Below, piece after piece: positions 16,347-25,416 of a stretch of DNA of 50,949 nucleotides. Position 1 is the first letter of the stretch. Every line of letters starts with the position of its first letter. Made by a program: the position numbers and the translations under genes. Source of the DNA: Ruminiclostridium papyrosolvens C7 (lineage in GTDB: Bacteria > Bacillota > Clostridia > Acetivibrionales > DSM-1351); the NCBI RefSeq assembly GCF_000421965.1, contig NZ_ATAY01000026.1:1-50949 (forward strand), read 5' to 3'. The notes beneath the pieces were generated by a model. It saw nothing but the letters and a program-made list of their open reading frames with translations, did no database searches and was not told the DNA's origin.

Positions 16347-16529
16347 ATGATTTTTTTGACAATACTCTGTATGGGCATGATAATCGGATTTTCATTTTTG
16401 ATTAAAATTGTTCTGATTAATCGGTCAGGTGAAACGGAAGAAGTGGCACGGATTAAAGTCCGAAATTGTGTAGTTGGAATGTTCATCAGCTTTATTACAG
16501 CGTTAATATCTTCATTTATGATATTTTGA
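16347..16529 (+). CDS. Small two-span membrane protein (60 aa)
   Basis: ATG 16347 behind GGGAGGTAG. Two hydrophobic segments (about residues 2-24 and 40-60) flank a charged RSGETEEVARIKVRN loop, so it should be an inner membrane protein. It lies between the tail chaperone and the tape measure gene and is followed by a terminator, which is unusual inside a tail operon. Role unknown; holin-like small proteins and superinfection-exclusion proteins have similar shapes but I cannot assign it. Confidence 0.55.
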   Translation: MIFLTILCMGMIIGFSFLIKIVLINRSGETEEVARIKVRNCVVGMFISFITALISSFMIF

Positions 16530-16546
16530 TATAAAACAATGATTTA

Positions 16547-16577
16547 AACCTCGTCGAATCCGGCGGGGTTTTTTATT
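16547..16577 (+). terminator. Terminator-like hairpin before tape measure gene
   Basis: CCTCGTCG (16549-16556) pairs with the CGGCGGGG at 16561-16568, two pairs being G-U, with a 4-base loop, followed by TTTTTTA. It lies inside the tail operon directly before the tape measure ribosome binding site, so it may reduce rather than abolish read-through. Confidence 0.65.
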
Positions 16578-16603
16578 TGAAAAAGCAGGAGGTGACAGGA
16601 AGT

Positions 16604-18736
16604 TTGGGAAGAGATATCAGTATAGCTATAAACGCAAAAGATAATTATACACAAGCAATAACAACAATGAAAAATGCCAATCAGGCCTTTAATAAAGATT
16701 TAGCAGGATTAAATTCGAAATTAGATGCCTTGAACAAAAACAAAATAACCTTAAAAGTAGATGTCAGCAAAGCTAAAAAAGAACTCAGTGAAGCAGAAAA
16801 ACAGTTTGCCAAAACTGGAGAAGCTGCTGATAAAATGAATCTGGAACTTGCTAATGCAAAATATGAAAATGCAAGAAGAAATCTGTCGCTGGTATCTGAT
16901 AATGCCAAACAAGCAGAAAAGGACATACGAAGTCTTTCGAATGCAGTTAGTAAAACTGAAAATCGTGCCACTTCTAAATCTCCAAGTATAAGTACTACTG
17001 GCAGCGTTTTGGGTACTATTGCCGCCTCGGGTGCCGCATCACTTATTGGTGATACAATCGGTGGAATAACAAGTACATATCTAAGCAGCGCTTATGGTTC
17101 CGAAGCAAGTACTATATTTAACAGTGCTTTTTCAACAGCCGGAATGGGAGCAGCAATTGGCACCGCAATAGCACCGGGAATAGGTACGGCGGTTGGAGCG
17201 GCTTTAGGTGGCATTATAGGTGTAATACAGGGTAATGCACAAGTATTTGAAAAGAAAGACGATTCTTTCAAACAATACTATCAAGAACAGTTTAAGTCAG
17301 TAATAGATGAACAGAACAATTCGCTTTCCTCTGGCTCAGGAATAGCATCGTCAAGAGAGCAAAACAAAATATCTTTTTCTACCTTACTTGGCGGTGATAA
17401 AAAAGCTACATCATACCTAAAAGAAATAACCAAGTTTGCAAGCGACACACCTTTTGAGTATGACGATCTAACCAAAATAAGTAAAACCCTTTTAGCATAC
17501 CGATATAAACAAAATGAAATCATTCCACTGCTTACAAAGGTGGGTGACGCCGGGTCTGCACTTGGAATGACCACGGATGATATGACATGGGTAGCTACCG
17601 CCCTTGGTCGTATGAAAAGTACAGGTAAAACGTCCCTTGAATATCTTAATCCGTTATTGGAACGTGGTATACCAGTATGGGACTATTTAGCAAAAGCATC
17701 AGGCAAAACTAACAAACAAGTTCAGGAAATGGCAAGTAAAGGACTTATACCGGGCGAAAAAGCCGCACGAGCTATTGCTGACTATATGGGAGCTGATTTT
17801 GCCGGAAACATGAAAAAACAGGCTCAAACCTATTCGGGGCTTGTTAGCACTCTAGAAGATGCTAACGCGCAGATAAACAATGCAATGGGGGAAGGATATA
17901 ACGAAGAACGTAAAAAAGGGATACAAAGCCAGATCAACTATCTCAGTGGAGATAGCGGAACCAAAATGCAGGAAGCATACAACCAGATAGGACAGTGGAA
18001 GGCATCACTTGAAAATTTGGCAGAGCAGTTTAAAAGAGATGCTTTGAGTGCGGTTATGGGTGGTGGCATTAGTTCACAGTTCAGTGAGAAAACACAAGCA
18101 AGGCTATCTGAAATGTACAAGGAATATATCCAATATGCGTCAAGTGGTTCAAAAGATGCCGGTGCCAAAATGGGGGCACTCCTTGCAGAAGCCCAAGCAA
18201 TCGCACAAGACGAATATAACGCCAGTGAAGGGGCACAATTAGCAATTCAAACGAATAAAACTCTTGCTGATAATATAAAAAATGATGCCGGGTTAAATCA
18301 ATCATATTGGGATGCCGGATACCAAATGGGAAAACAGTTTTCATTGGGGTTAGCTTCTGCGATTTCGGAAAAATCGGATAATAGTAAAATAACCTTTGGT
18401 GTATCAAATTCAGGGGTTGTATCACTGAATAAAAACCCGTCAAATGCCATAACTGGTTTGTTTGGTGGCAGTAATGGAAATATTCAGAATTCAAGCAGAT
18501 TTGGTTTTGGAAAAGGGTATGCGGTTGGATTAAGTTACGTACCCTATAATAATTTCCCTACAGTACTACATGAAGGTGAAAGAGTCCTTACTGCAAGTGA
18601 AAACCGTGCATATGGTCAAAATGCAGCACCGATAATAACAGGCAATTCATTTGTAATAAGGGAAGAGGCTGACGTACAAAAGGTAGCAATTGAAATAGTA
18701 CGGCAAATGAATAGAGCAAATGAGCTGGCAGATTGA
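16604..18736 (+). CDS. Tail tape measure protein
   Basis: About 710 aa, short for a tape measure, implying a short contractile tail. The N-terminus is a long coiled coil (LNSKLDALNKNKITLKVDVS onward). A Gly/Ala-rich hydrophobic stretch (about 180-225; GAAIGTAIAPGIGTAVGAAL) could insert in membranes. Next comes the conserved tape-measure domain (DTPFEYDDL, MTTDDMTWVATALGRM, LNPLLERGIPVWDYLA). The C-terminal VLHEGERVLTASENRAYGQ is typical. Start TTG 16604 is chosen behind AGGAGGTGA; the frame is open to TTG 16577 inside the terminator. Confidence 0.9.
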   Translation: MGRDISIAINAKDNYTQAITTMKNANQAFNKDLAGLNSKLDALNKNKITLKVDVSKAKKELSEAEKQFAKTGEAADKMNLELANAKYENARRNLSLVSDNAKQAEKDIRSLSNAVSKTENRATSKSPSISTTGSVLGTIAASGAASLIGDTIGGITSTYLSSAYGSEASTIFNSAFSTAGMGAAIGTAIAPGIGTAVGAALGGIIGVIQGNAQVFEKKDDSFKQYYQEQFKSVIDEQNNSLSSGSGIASSREQNKISFSTLLGGDKKATSYLKEITKFASDTPFEYDDLTKISKTLLAYRYKQNEIIPLLTKVGDAGSALGMTTDDMTWVATALGRMKSTGKTSLEYLNPLLERGIPVWDYLAKASGKTNKQVQEMASKGLIPGEKAARAIADYMGADFAGNMKKQAQTYSGLVSTLEDANAQINNAMGEGYNEERKKGIQSQINYLSGDSGTKMQEAYNQIGQWKASLENLAEQFKRDALSAVMGGGISSQFSEKTQARLSEMYKEYIQYASSGSKDAGAKMGALLAEAQAIAQDEYNASEGAQLAIQTNKTLADNIKNDAGLNQSYWDAGYQMGKQFSLGLASAISEKSDNSKITFGVSNSGVVSLNKNPSNAITGLFGGSNGNIQNSSRFGFGKGYAVGLSYVPYNNFPTVLHEGERVLTASENRAYGQNAAPIITGNSFVIREEADVQKVAIEIVRQMNRANELAD

Positions 18737-18752
18737 AGAAAGGGTGGTAAAA

Positions 18753-19382
18753 CTGATTAAATTTATATTTAAAGATACGAAAAAAAACAAAGAACTTGTA
18801 TTACCGGTTACACCATCTAGTTTCGAAGTAAATCATGGAATAAACGTAGAAACAATTAATATACACACTTTAGGTGATGTTAGTGTTGCGGGTTATAAGC
18901 TTGCACCAACTTACAAAGTGGATTGCATGTTCCCCGCGAAAAAATATCCCTTTTGCCAGCCAAAGGTAGATTTAAATCCCTATGGGTATGTTAAAAAGTT
19001 TGAGGAATGGTGCGATAACCATACGGTTTTACGCTATATAATATCAGATACAATGGTAAATACCCCGGTACTTATATCTGACATTACATACGGTGAAAAA
19101 GATGGAACAGGAGATGTATACGCAACAATAACGATGCGTAATTACAAAACATTATCAGTAGTACAAACCAATAAAACCGGTAACCGGAGCCGAAGTAGCA
19201 CTGAAAAGAAAACATCCCCATCAAAAAGTTATACTATAAAGCCGGGGGATACATTAAGTGCCATTTGCCGAAAGCATTATGGCAATGCTGCATTATATCC
19301 AAAGCTTGCTGCAGTCAATGGCATAAAAAATCCAAACCTTATTAGTGCCGGAAAAACTTTAAAACTTCCTGCAGTGCTTTAA
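18753..19382 (+). CDS. xkdP: LysM-containing tail protein (XkdP-like)
   Basis: About 210 aa. The N-terminal tail-spike-assembly domain (IKFIFKDTKKNKELVLPVTP, HTLGDVSVAGYKLAPTY, NPYGYVKKFEEWCDN) is followed by a Ser/Thr-rich linker and a C-terminal LysM motif (SYTIKPGDTLSAICRKHYGN...LAAVNGIKNP). It probably sits at the baseplate hub, with LysM contacting peptidoglycan. The frame is open from ATG 18720, but AGGGTGGT at 18741-18748 points to a rare CTG start at 18753, giving the family-like beginning MIKFIFKD. GTG 18744 is another option. Confidence 0.85.
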   Translation: MIKFIFKDTKKNKELVLPVTPSSFEVNHGINVETINIHTLGDVSVAGYKLAPTYKVDCMFPAKKYPFCQPKVDLNPYGYVKKFEEWCDNHTVLRYIISDTMVNTPVLISDITYGEKDGTGDVYATITMRNYKTLSVVQTNKTGNRSRSSTEKKTSPSKSYTIKPGDTLSAICRKHYGNAALYPKLAAVNGIKNPNLISAGKTLKLPAVL

Positions 19383-19395
19383 GGGGGAATAGTAA

Positions 19396-20442
19396 ATGAT
19401 TAAACTTTTAGTAACAAACAGTATCGGCACAGTAGATGTAACTCAGTTTGTACAGTCAATTACCTGGTCGGGAGATTACCAACAATGCTCCAGAACTCTT
19501 GACTTTGAGATTATATCATCACCTACAGACAAAAATCTTCCTGCTATTAAATGTGAACTGGGGAATAGTGTTATTTTTATGCAGGATAATAGGACGCTAT
19601 TCGATGGCTATGTATTTGAACGGCAGAAGGACACAGGCAGTAGCATAATAAATATAACCTGCTATGATCGTGGTATATACCTTAAACGTAACGAAGCATC
19701 ATATAAATTTAAAAATACAACTCCTGCAGCAATAGCAAAAAGAATCTGTACTGATTTTGGAATCCAACTTGGTTCAGTGGTGGCCCCTAATGTAAAAGTA
19801 TCCAGAAATTTTATTGGAGTAAGTTTGTATAGCATGATTCAAACAGCTTATACATTAGCCTCAGAAGCAACTGGCAAAAAATATTTAATGCGCTTTACTG
19901 GCTCAAAGTTAAACATAATAGAAAAAGCCGTCACAAATGAAACACTGGTGATAGAAGGCGGCAGTAACCTAATGTCTGCATCAACGACTGAAAGCATATC
20001 CAATATGGTTAATCAGGTTGTTATTTACAATGATAAAGACAAACTTATATCAACACAAAAAGATAGTGAAGCAATAAAGCTTTACGGAGTATTGCAAAGC
20101 TATCTTAAACAGTCAAAAGGTGAGAATGGCATTGCAAAAGCTAAAAAGCTAATAGCAGATAATGGAGTAAGTCAAAAGATAACCATAGAAAACTTGGGAA
20201 ACATTGCAAACATTACTGGCGGTACAGTGGTAGTCCGTGAACCATACACTGGACTATATGGGCTGTTCTACATAGATAGTGATATTCATACTTGGAAAAA
20301 AGGCCAGTACTATAACAAATTAGTTGTCAATTTTAAAAACATCATGGATGAACAGGAAGTTGGATCACTTCCAAACAAAGACGGAAGTAAAACGAAATCA
20401 AGCGGAACTTGGGACTATATTAATAAGCCGGGAGGAAAGTAA
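19396..20442 (+). CDS. xkdQ: Baseplate hub protein (XkdQ-like)
   Basis: 348 aa. IKLLVTNSIGTVDVTQFVQSITWSG at the start, an ITCYDRGIYLKRNEASYKF segment and a late ISDIHTW-like YIDSDIHTWKKGQYYNKL match XkdQ/phage late control D-type hub proteins that cap the tail tube. ATG 19396 with AAGGGGGA upstream, 13 bases after xkdP. Confidence 0.88.
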   Translation: MIKLLVTNSIGTVDVTQFVQSITWSGDYQQCSRTLDFEIISSPTDKNLPAIKCELGNSVIFMQDNRTLFDGYVFERQKDTGSSIINITCYDRGIYLKRNEASYKFKNTTPAAIAKRICTDFGIQLGSVVAPNVKVSRNFIGVSLYSMIQTAYTLASEATGKKYLMRFTGSKLNIIEKAVTNETLVIEGGSNLMSASTTESISNMVNQVVIYNDKDKLISTQKDSEAIKLYGVLQSYLKQSKGENGIAKAKKLIADNGVSQKITIENLGNIANITGGTVVVREPYTGLYGLFYIDSDIHTWKKGQYYNKLVVNFKNIMDEQEVGSLPNKDGSKTKSSGTWDYINKPGGK

Positions 20443-20700
20443 ATGGAAGATAACCCTTTTTTATCAATGGTTAAAACTATTAGACAAGTCAGTAAATCTC
20501 AAATACCCGCTAACTTTCGTTTTGGTACCGTTGTTACTGCTGATCCTTTGCAACTTGATGTGGCAGGCACAATACAGGATAAAGATTCGGTGCTGAAAAA
20601 CAGTATAATTAATACATTTTCGGAAGGTGATATGCTACTTTTGGTACCAATCGAAGAGGAACAGCGGTATATAATACTTTGCAAGGTGGTGAGTATATGA
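20443..20700 (+). CDS. xkdR: DUF2577 baseplate protein (XkdR-like)
   Basis: 85 aa, starting directly after the xkdQ stop behind GGGAGGAAAG. FRFGTVVTADPLQLDVAG is the OB-fold-like signature of DUF2577, with a C-terminal SEGDMLLLVPIEEEQRYIILCKVV strand pair. It is probably a hub or spike-associated structural protein. The next gene starts inside its last codons. Confidence 0.85.
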   Translation: MEDNPFLSMVKTIRQVSKSQIPANFRFGTVVTADPLQLDVAGTIQDKDSVLKNSIINTFSEGDMLLLVPIEEEQRYIILCKVVSI

Positions 20701-21119
20701 GTACAACACTATTTCCGAGCATACAGCCACAAATAGAAGAAACACCTACTGAACTGGAACTATACAAAGAAGTAAAATGGGATTTTGAAAAAAATATTCC
20801 AGTATATCAAAACGGCTCACCTGTTATTGTAACAGGAAAAGAGGCCGTTTTTGTTTGGGCGTGGAAAGCTCTTACAACTCCACGTTACAGGTATGAAATA
20901 TACACATGGGACTTTGGATGTGAAATCGAATCACTTATAGGGCAAGTGTTTACGGATGAATTAAAACAATCAGAAGCCACAAGATACGTACAGGAATGTT
21001 TACTTATAAACCCCTATATCACTGGAGTATTAGATGTAAATGTAACTTTTAGTGATGAAATTATAAAAATAAGCTGCACAATTGAGACAATATATGGGGA
21101 GGTGGATATAAATGTATGA
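20697..21119 (+). CDS. xkdS: DUF2634 baseplate wedge protein (XkdS-like)
   Basis: 140 aa. LFPSIQ at the start and VWAWKALTTPRYRYEIYTWDFGCEIESLIGQ in the middle are DUF2634/gp25-like lysozyme-fold wedge features. Start ATG 20697 overlaps the xkdR stop (ATGA) with GGTGGTGAG upstream; the frame is open from 20679 but lacks a ribosome binding site there. Confidence 0.88.
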   Translation: MSTTLFPSIQPQIEETPTELELYKEVKWDFEKNIPVYQNGSPVIVTGKEAVFVWAWKALTTPRYRYEIYTWDFGCEIESLIGQVFTDELKQSEATRYVQECLLINPYITGVLDVNVTFSDEIIKISCTIETIYGEVDINV

Positions 21120-22158
21120 AGACTTAACAGCAGAAAGCATTAAAAGTGATTTAATAGGCCGGCTTTCTACAGACATACAAGTCAATGAAGGTAGTTACAC
21201 AAATGACATGATAAGTGCCGTTGCCTATGAAATTTGGAAGGTTTATCAGTCCTTAGATGCTTTAATTCCAATTGCCTTTGTGGATTCTACATCAGGAGAA
21301 TATATAGATAAGCGTTGTTCTGAATATGGGATTATCCGAAAAGCCGGAACATCAGCAAAAGCGAAATTAAATTTTACAGGCACAGACGGAACACTAATCC
21401 CGGCTGGAACGGTATTTTTAACAGCGGATGGGCTTCAATTTGAGACTGACGAAACAGTAACAATAACAGCAGGGGTTGCAACGGTAAATACTACGGCTGT
21501 GGAAATAGGGGAGGGATACAATGTTGATGTAGGAACTATTACTCAAAAGCTAATAAGTCTAAGTGGGTTAAGCACTGTTACAAATGAAAAAGCAACTGGC
21601 GGTACTGATCCCGAAACAGATACAGCTCTTGTTAAACGATTAAATGATTATTTGCAAAGTCCTGCAACGTCTGGAAATGTAGCACATTATAAGCAATGGG
21701 CCTTATCAGTGAACGGAGTAGGAGCTGTAAAAGTTCATCCGTTATGGGATGGCCCGGGAACGGTTAAAGTTCTGATAGTCGACAATGAGAAGAAGCCTGT
21801 AGATTTAACAATTTTAAATAATTGTGCTGAGTACATAGAATCAAACAGGCCTATTGGTGCAACGGTAACAGTTGAAAGTGCGCAGGAATTAAGTGTAAAT
21901 ATTACTGCAACAATAATTATAGATAGCAGTACCACACTTGATATAGTAAAAGCGGAATTTGAAGCAAACCTGAAAGTATATTTAAAAGACCTATCATTTG
22001 AAAAATATACAATTGTCTATAATCGTATTGTATACATGCTGCTTGATATTAGCGGGGTAACGGACTATACATCACTTACGATTAATGGAGGTACAGCAAA
22101 TATAACTATTGCTGAAAATCAGGTACCTGTATTACAGAATGTTGAGGTGATAACCTGA
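21112..22158 (+). CDS. xkdT: Baseplate J-like wedge protein (XkdT)
   Basis: 348 aa, typical length. IPIAFVDSTSGEYIDKRCSEYGI, GTDGTLIPAGTVF and GTDPETDTALVKRLNDYLQSPATSGNVAHYKQWAL with VGAVKVHPLWDGPGTVKVLIV are hallmarks of Baseplate_J proteins, the contractile-tail wedge component that triggers sheath contraction. Overlaps xkdS by eight bases; GGGGAGGTGG upstream. Confidence 0.95.
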   Translation: MYEDLTAESIKSDLIGRLSTDIQVNEGSYTNDMISAVAYEIWKVYQSLDALIPIAFVDSTSGEYIDKRCSEYGIIRKAGTSAKAKLNFTGTDGTLIPAGTVFLTADGLQFETDETVTITAGVATVNTTAVEIGEGYNVDVGTITQKLISLSGLSTVTNEKATGGTDPETDTALVKRLNDYLQSPATSGNVAHYKQWALSVNGVGAVKVHPLWDGPGTVKVLIVDNEKKPVDLTILNNCAEYIESNRPIGATVTVESAQELSVNITATIIIDSSTTLDIVKAEFEANLKVYLKDLSFEKYTIVYNRIVYMLLDISGVTDYTSLTINGGTANITIAENQVPVLQNVEVIT

Positions 22159-22694
22159 TGGCGCTTATTGACTTATTACCTCCAAACTATAAAAACAGTA
22201 TTGAGGTTATAGAGCTACAGGGAGCCTTTGAACATTGGACAGAGGCTTTAAAGATAGCTAAAGAGGATTTATTCTTACAAATCAATGTATCATCAGCAAC
22301 GTGGGGCCTGAATATGTGGGAAAAAGCACTAGGAATCGAAATTGACGTTTCTAAGCCGTTGGAATACAGGCGTACTAGAATAATGAGCAAACTACGTGGA
22401 GCTGGTACAACAACTAAGGAAATGATTCAGAATGTAGCTGAGAGCTTTTCGAATGGGCAAGTAACAATTTTAGAGTATAACAGCCAAAGCAGATTCGAAA
22501 TTAAGTTTACGGGTACTTTTGGAATTCCTCCCAACATGGGTGATCTGACAGCTGCAATTGAAGAAATTAAGCCGGCTCATTTGGCATACAGCTATGTATA
22601 TATATTCAGAACACATGGTCAGCTCAAACCGTACACAAACGAACAATTACAAGCATACACAAATACAACTTTAAAAAGTGGGGAGTTGATATAA
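22158..22694 (+). CDS. xkdU: DUF2313 baseplate protein (XkdU/YmfQ-like)
   Basis: 178 aa. LIDLLPPNYKNSIEVIELQGAF at the start, LWEKALGIE-like MWEKALGIEIDVSKPLEYRRTRIMSKLRGAGTTT and a C-terminal LTAAIEEIKPAHLAYSYVY are diagnostic for DUF2313, which links baseplate wedges to fibres. Overlaps the xkdT stop by one base. Confidence 0.9.
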   Translation: MALIDLLPPNYKNSIEVIELQGAFEHWTEALKIAKEDLFLQINVSSATWGLNMWEKALGIEIDVSKPLEYRRTRIMSKLRGAGTTTKEMIQNVAESFSNGQVTILEYNSQSRFEIKFTGTFGIPPNMGDLTAAIEEIKPAHLAYSYVYIFRTHGQLKPYTNEQLQAYTNTTLKSGELI

Positions 22695-23704
22695 TGTCAA
22701 CAAAAACATCCAATTACAATTTAACCAAACCTGAAAATTCCGACTATTATGACGTAACAGTACATAGTGACAATTATGAAATTATTGATACTGAATTAAA
22801 AAATGCAAATGAAAGGTGTGAAGGTAAAATAGCCAAATCTCTTGCAACCGCAGCAAATCAGTTTCTTGTTTCCACTGCTGCAGGAGCTTGGGTTATCAAA
22901 ACAATAGCTGAAATAAAGGTATTGCTTGGTTTAGGAAGTGCAGCTTATACAGATAGCACCGCTTACACAAGTAAAACAGAGTTTAGCGCACATCAGTCGG
23001 ATTATACGAACCATGTACCGCATCTTGGAATTACAAGCAATGTAGATAATGCATATAGCATAACAAGCTCAAAAAATATATCTGAGGGATCTAAATTTAC
23101 TGTTAAATTCAATGCAGCTGCAACAGATACAGCCACATTGAACATATCATATGATAACACACCAAGAAGATTGATTAAACCAGGAGGGGCAGGTTTTAAG
23201 CCGAAAGCAGGAACTTATTCGTTTATCCGGGATGGAGAAAATTTTCAGTATTTGGGTGAAGGGGGTGAATATGGTACAGATAACCCAAATGATGTAAAAG
23301 CAGGAGTACCGTTCGGTACAGAGAATGGGATAATGATTGGAACAAACACTAATAATATGAAAATTGTTATTGGTACTATACCAGATTTTCAATCTCCTAC
23401 CACAACAAGTGCTTTGTCTTTAACAGGGACGATTAATAATTTATCATTTTCACCACAAATAGTCATGTTTACATTTAAAGATAGCTGGTATTCTTATTTT
23501 CAACAAACTGTATCATCTATATATCCAGCTATGTTGCCTGCTGGTATGGATATCATTAAAAGTGGTACTGCTTATTTACCCTTATGCGTAAACTCAGCTT
23601 CTGACTTTTTATCCAATGGGTTTAAGTATTATAGTGCTGGACAAGGAACACAGAAATTAACATTTTCGCAAGTAAAATATGCAGCCATAGGATTTGGTGA
23701 TTGA
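22694..23704 (+). CDS. Tail fibre / receptor-binding-like protein
   Basis: 336 aa, one-base overlap with xkdU. N-terminal NYNLTKPENSDYYDVTVHSDNYEIID is a common opening of siphophage/myophage tail fibre or appendage proteins in Clostridia. A helical shaft-like region (IKTIAEIKVLLGLGSAAYTDSTAY) is followed by a beta-rich C-terminal half with many Ser/Thr, consistent with a receptor-binding tip. Host receptor unknown. Confidence 0.75.
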   Translation: MSTKTSNYNLTKPENSDYYDVTVHSDNYEIIDTELKNANERCEGKIAKSLATAANQFLVSTAAGAWVIKTIAEIKVLLGLGSAAYTDSTAYTSKTEFSAHQSDYTNHVPHLGITSNVDNAYSITSSKNISEGSKFTVKFNAAATDTATLNISYDNTPRRLIKPGGAGFKPKAGTYSFIRDGENFQYLGEGGEYGTDNPNDVKAGVPFGTENGIMIGTNTNNMKIVIGTIPDFQSPTTTSALSLTGTINNLSFSPQIVMFTFKDSWYSYFQQTVSSIYPAMLPAGMDIIKSGTAYLPLCVNSASDFLSNGFKYYSAGQGTQKLTFSQVKYAAIGFGD

Positions 23705-23721
23705 TTAAAGGAGGAATTTAA

Positions 23722-24060
23722 ATGAATGAATTATTCACATTTGGGTATAGTGGAAACATTCTTATTTCAATGGCGGGTGGAAACTTTGAAGAACCAGCAG
23801 GATCAATGATTGTTAATGTTCCAGCTGGGAAAAAAGTTAAAAATTTTGACATGATGGGTGGAAAACCTCAACCAATATTTGAAGACATACCAAAATCAGA
23901 CGTGGAAGAACTACGAGCGCAAAATACACAGCTACAAACATACATAGAAAATATGTCACAAGTTGTTGATGCGCTTTTGACCATGTTAGCTTCAAACAAT
24001 AACACAAGTCCTGAAACAGTAGACAGTATTTTAAATACACTGAAAGGAAGTGATGCTTAA
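23722..24060 (+). CDS. Hypothetical tail-associated protein (112 aa)
   Basis: ATG 23722 behind AAAGGAGGAA. Short beta-rich N-terminus (FTFGYSGNILISMAGG), then a coiled coil (VEELRAQNTQLQTYIENMSQVVDALLTML). XkdW-like position after the fibre gene; possibly a fibre assembly or attachment protein, but the family is not certain. The stop overlaps the next start by one base. Confidence 0.6.
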   Translation: MNELFTFGYSGNILISMAGGNFEEPAGSMIVNVPAGKKVKNFDMMGGKPQPIFEDIPKSDVEELRAQNTQLQTYIENMSQVVDALLTMLASNNNTSPETVDSILNTLKGSDA

Positions 24061-24209
24061 TGGCTTTTTATCTAGCAAAAAGAATCGAAGCAAGTTCATT
24101 AGACTACTACACTATATTCTCTTCCAACTTTTTCAAGCCTTACAAGGCAGATGTGGATGCTATGCTTATAGCAGACGGTAGACAGGATTTAATCGTAGAT
24201 ATACCCTAA
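24060..24209 (+). CDS. XkdX-like small tail protein (49 aa)
   Basis: ATG at 24060 shares its A with the preceding TAA. The product begins MAFYLAKRIEASSL and has a KPYKADVDAMLIADGRQDLIVDI tail, matching the short proteins (XkdX type) that follow tail-fibre genes in PBSX-like modules. Below usual ORF-size cutoffs, hence easily missed. Role unknown. Confidence 0.65.
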   Translation: MAFYLAKRIEASSLDYYTIFSSNFFKPYKADVDAMLIADGRQDLIVDIP

Positions 24210-24241
24210 TTTACATACATAATTGGATAATATCAGGAACC

Positions 24242-24277
24242 AAAAGGATTACTCAGAAATGGGTAGTCCTTTTAATT
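24242..24277 (+). terminator. Terminator at end of tail operon
   Basis: AAAAGGATTACTC pairs with GGGTAGTCCTTTT (13 pairs, two G-U) around AGAAAT, the U-rich 3' arm running into TAATTT. Lies between the tail and lysis genes. Confidence 0.75.
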
Positions 24278-24307
24278 TACTCAAAATAACAACTAAGGGA
24301 GGACAGT

Positions 24308-24670
24308 ATGAAGGATTTTATTATTAAGTATTGGATACAATTCTTATTTGCAATTGTATCGGGAGGGTTGGGAGTGGCATATAAAGCATTAGCAAAGAGA
24401 TTACATAAACAGTCATGCGACCAGAAAGCACTCAAAGACGGTACACAGTCACTTTTAAGGAGTGAAATAATAAGGTGCTATGACATGTATATGGAACGAG
24501 GCTACATATCCATACACGGATTAGAAAGTGTTCTAGCAATGTATGATGCATACCACACGCTGGGAGGCAATGGAACAGTTACAAAACTAATGGAAGAGTT
24601 AAGGGAACTACCAGTTAAGACCCATAAGACAATAAATAAAAATGGAGGAATTTTAAATGAAAGGTATTGA
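24308..24670 (+). CDS. Putative phage holin (120 aa)
   Basis: One hydrophobic segment (YWIQFLFAIVSGGLGVAYKAL, about residues 8-28) and a long soluble C-terminus with IRCYDMYMERGYISIHGLESVLAMYDAYHTLGGNG, the pattern of holin-like proteins in Clostridial and Listeria-type phages. Located immediately before the endolysin and overlapping it by 14 bases. ATG 24308 with AGGGAGGA upstream. Confidence 0.75.
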   Translation: MKDFIIKYWIQFLFAIVSGGLGVAYKALAKRLHKQSCDQKALKDGTQSLLRSEIIRCYDMYMERGYISIHGLESVLAMYDAYHTLGGNGTVTKLMEELRELPVKTHKTINKNGGILNERY

Positions 24671-25403
24671 TTACACTACTCAAACAACAGCAACACAAGC
24701 AAAGGCATTAAAGGCTGCAGGATACAACTTTGTATGCAGATACTTAGTGCCGGAGAGCATGGCGTGGAAGAGGCTTACAAAAACAGAAGCCGAGACACTA
24801 ACTAATGCAGGACTAAACATCGTATCAGTATATGAAGCATCAGCAAACGGAGCTTTGAAAGGAGCTATACAAGGTACAAACGATGGCAAAGCAGCATATG
24901 CAGAAGCAAAAAAAGTTGGGCAGCCCACTGGCAGTACCATATATTTTGCGGTAGATTTTGATGCACAGCCAGCTGATTATCCGGCAATATATGCATACCT
25001 GACAGCAGCACAAGCACAAATACCCGGATACAACGTTGGAGTATATGGCAGTTATGCAATATGTGAGATTATGTACAAAAGAGGAATTAAGTATTGCTGG
25101 CAGACCTATGCATGGAGCCGGGGGAAAAGGTCACAACATGCTAACATATATCAATATAAAAACGGTCAAATAGTACACGGCATAAATTGTGACTTAAACG
25201 AAAGCTTTGGGAATGAAGGGTTCTGGAATCTTAACCCAGCAAGTAAAGAAATGACTTACAACGAAGCAATGGAAGTTATCTGTCAAGAGGTTGATTCGCC
25301 GCTTGACTATTGGCTGCAAAAACTGCCAGAGGATAAAGCTGAATACATAGTATCAAGCCTTCCGGCGCTATTTATAAAAATAGCAAAGAAATTTAAAAAG
25401 TAA
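24657..25403 (+). CDS. Endolysin, DUF1906 glycoside-hydrolase-like
   Basis: 248-aa cell-wall hydrolase of the DUF1906/GH25-like fold. GIDYTTQ at the start, YNFVCRYL, NIVSVYEAS and STIYFAVDFDAQP with GVYGSYAICE supply the TIM-barrel strands and acidic catalytic candidates (Asp4, Glu of VYEAS, the Asp pair in AVDFD). The C-terminal roughly 50 residues (TYNEAMEVICQEV onward) look like a small wall-binding or docking helix pair. No signal peptide, as expected for a holin-dependent lysin. Confidence 0.85.
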   Translation: MKGIDYTTQTTATQAKALKAAGYNFVCRYLVPESMAWKRLTKTEAETLTNAGLNIVSVYEASANGALKGAIQGTNDGKAAYAEAKKVGQPTGSTIYFAVDFDAQPADYPAIYAYLTAAQAQIPGYNVGVYGSYAICEIMYKRGIKYCWQTYAWSRGKRSQHANIYQYKNGQIVHGINCDLNESFGNEGFWNLNPASKEMTYNEAMEVICQEVDSPLDYWLQKLPEDKAEYIVSSLPALFIKIAKKFKK

Positions 25404-25416
25404 AGGAGAACTTATT

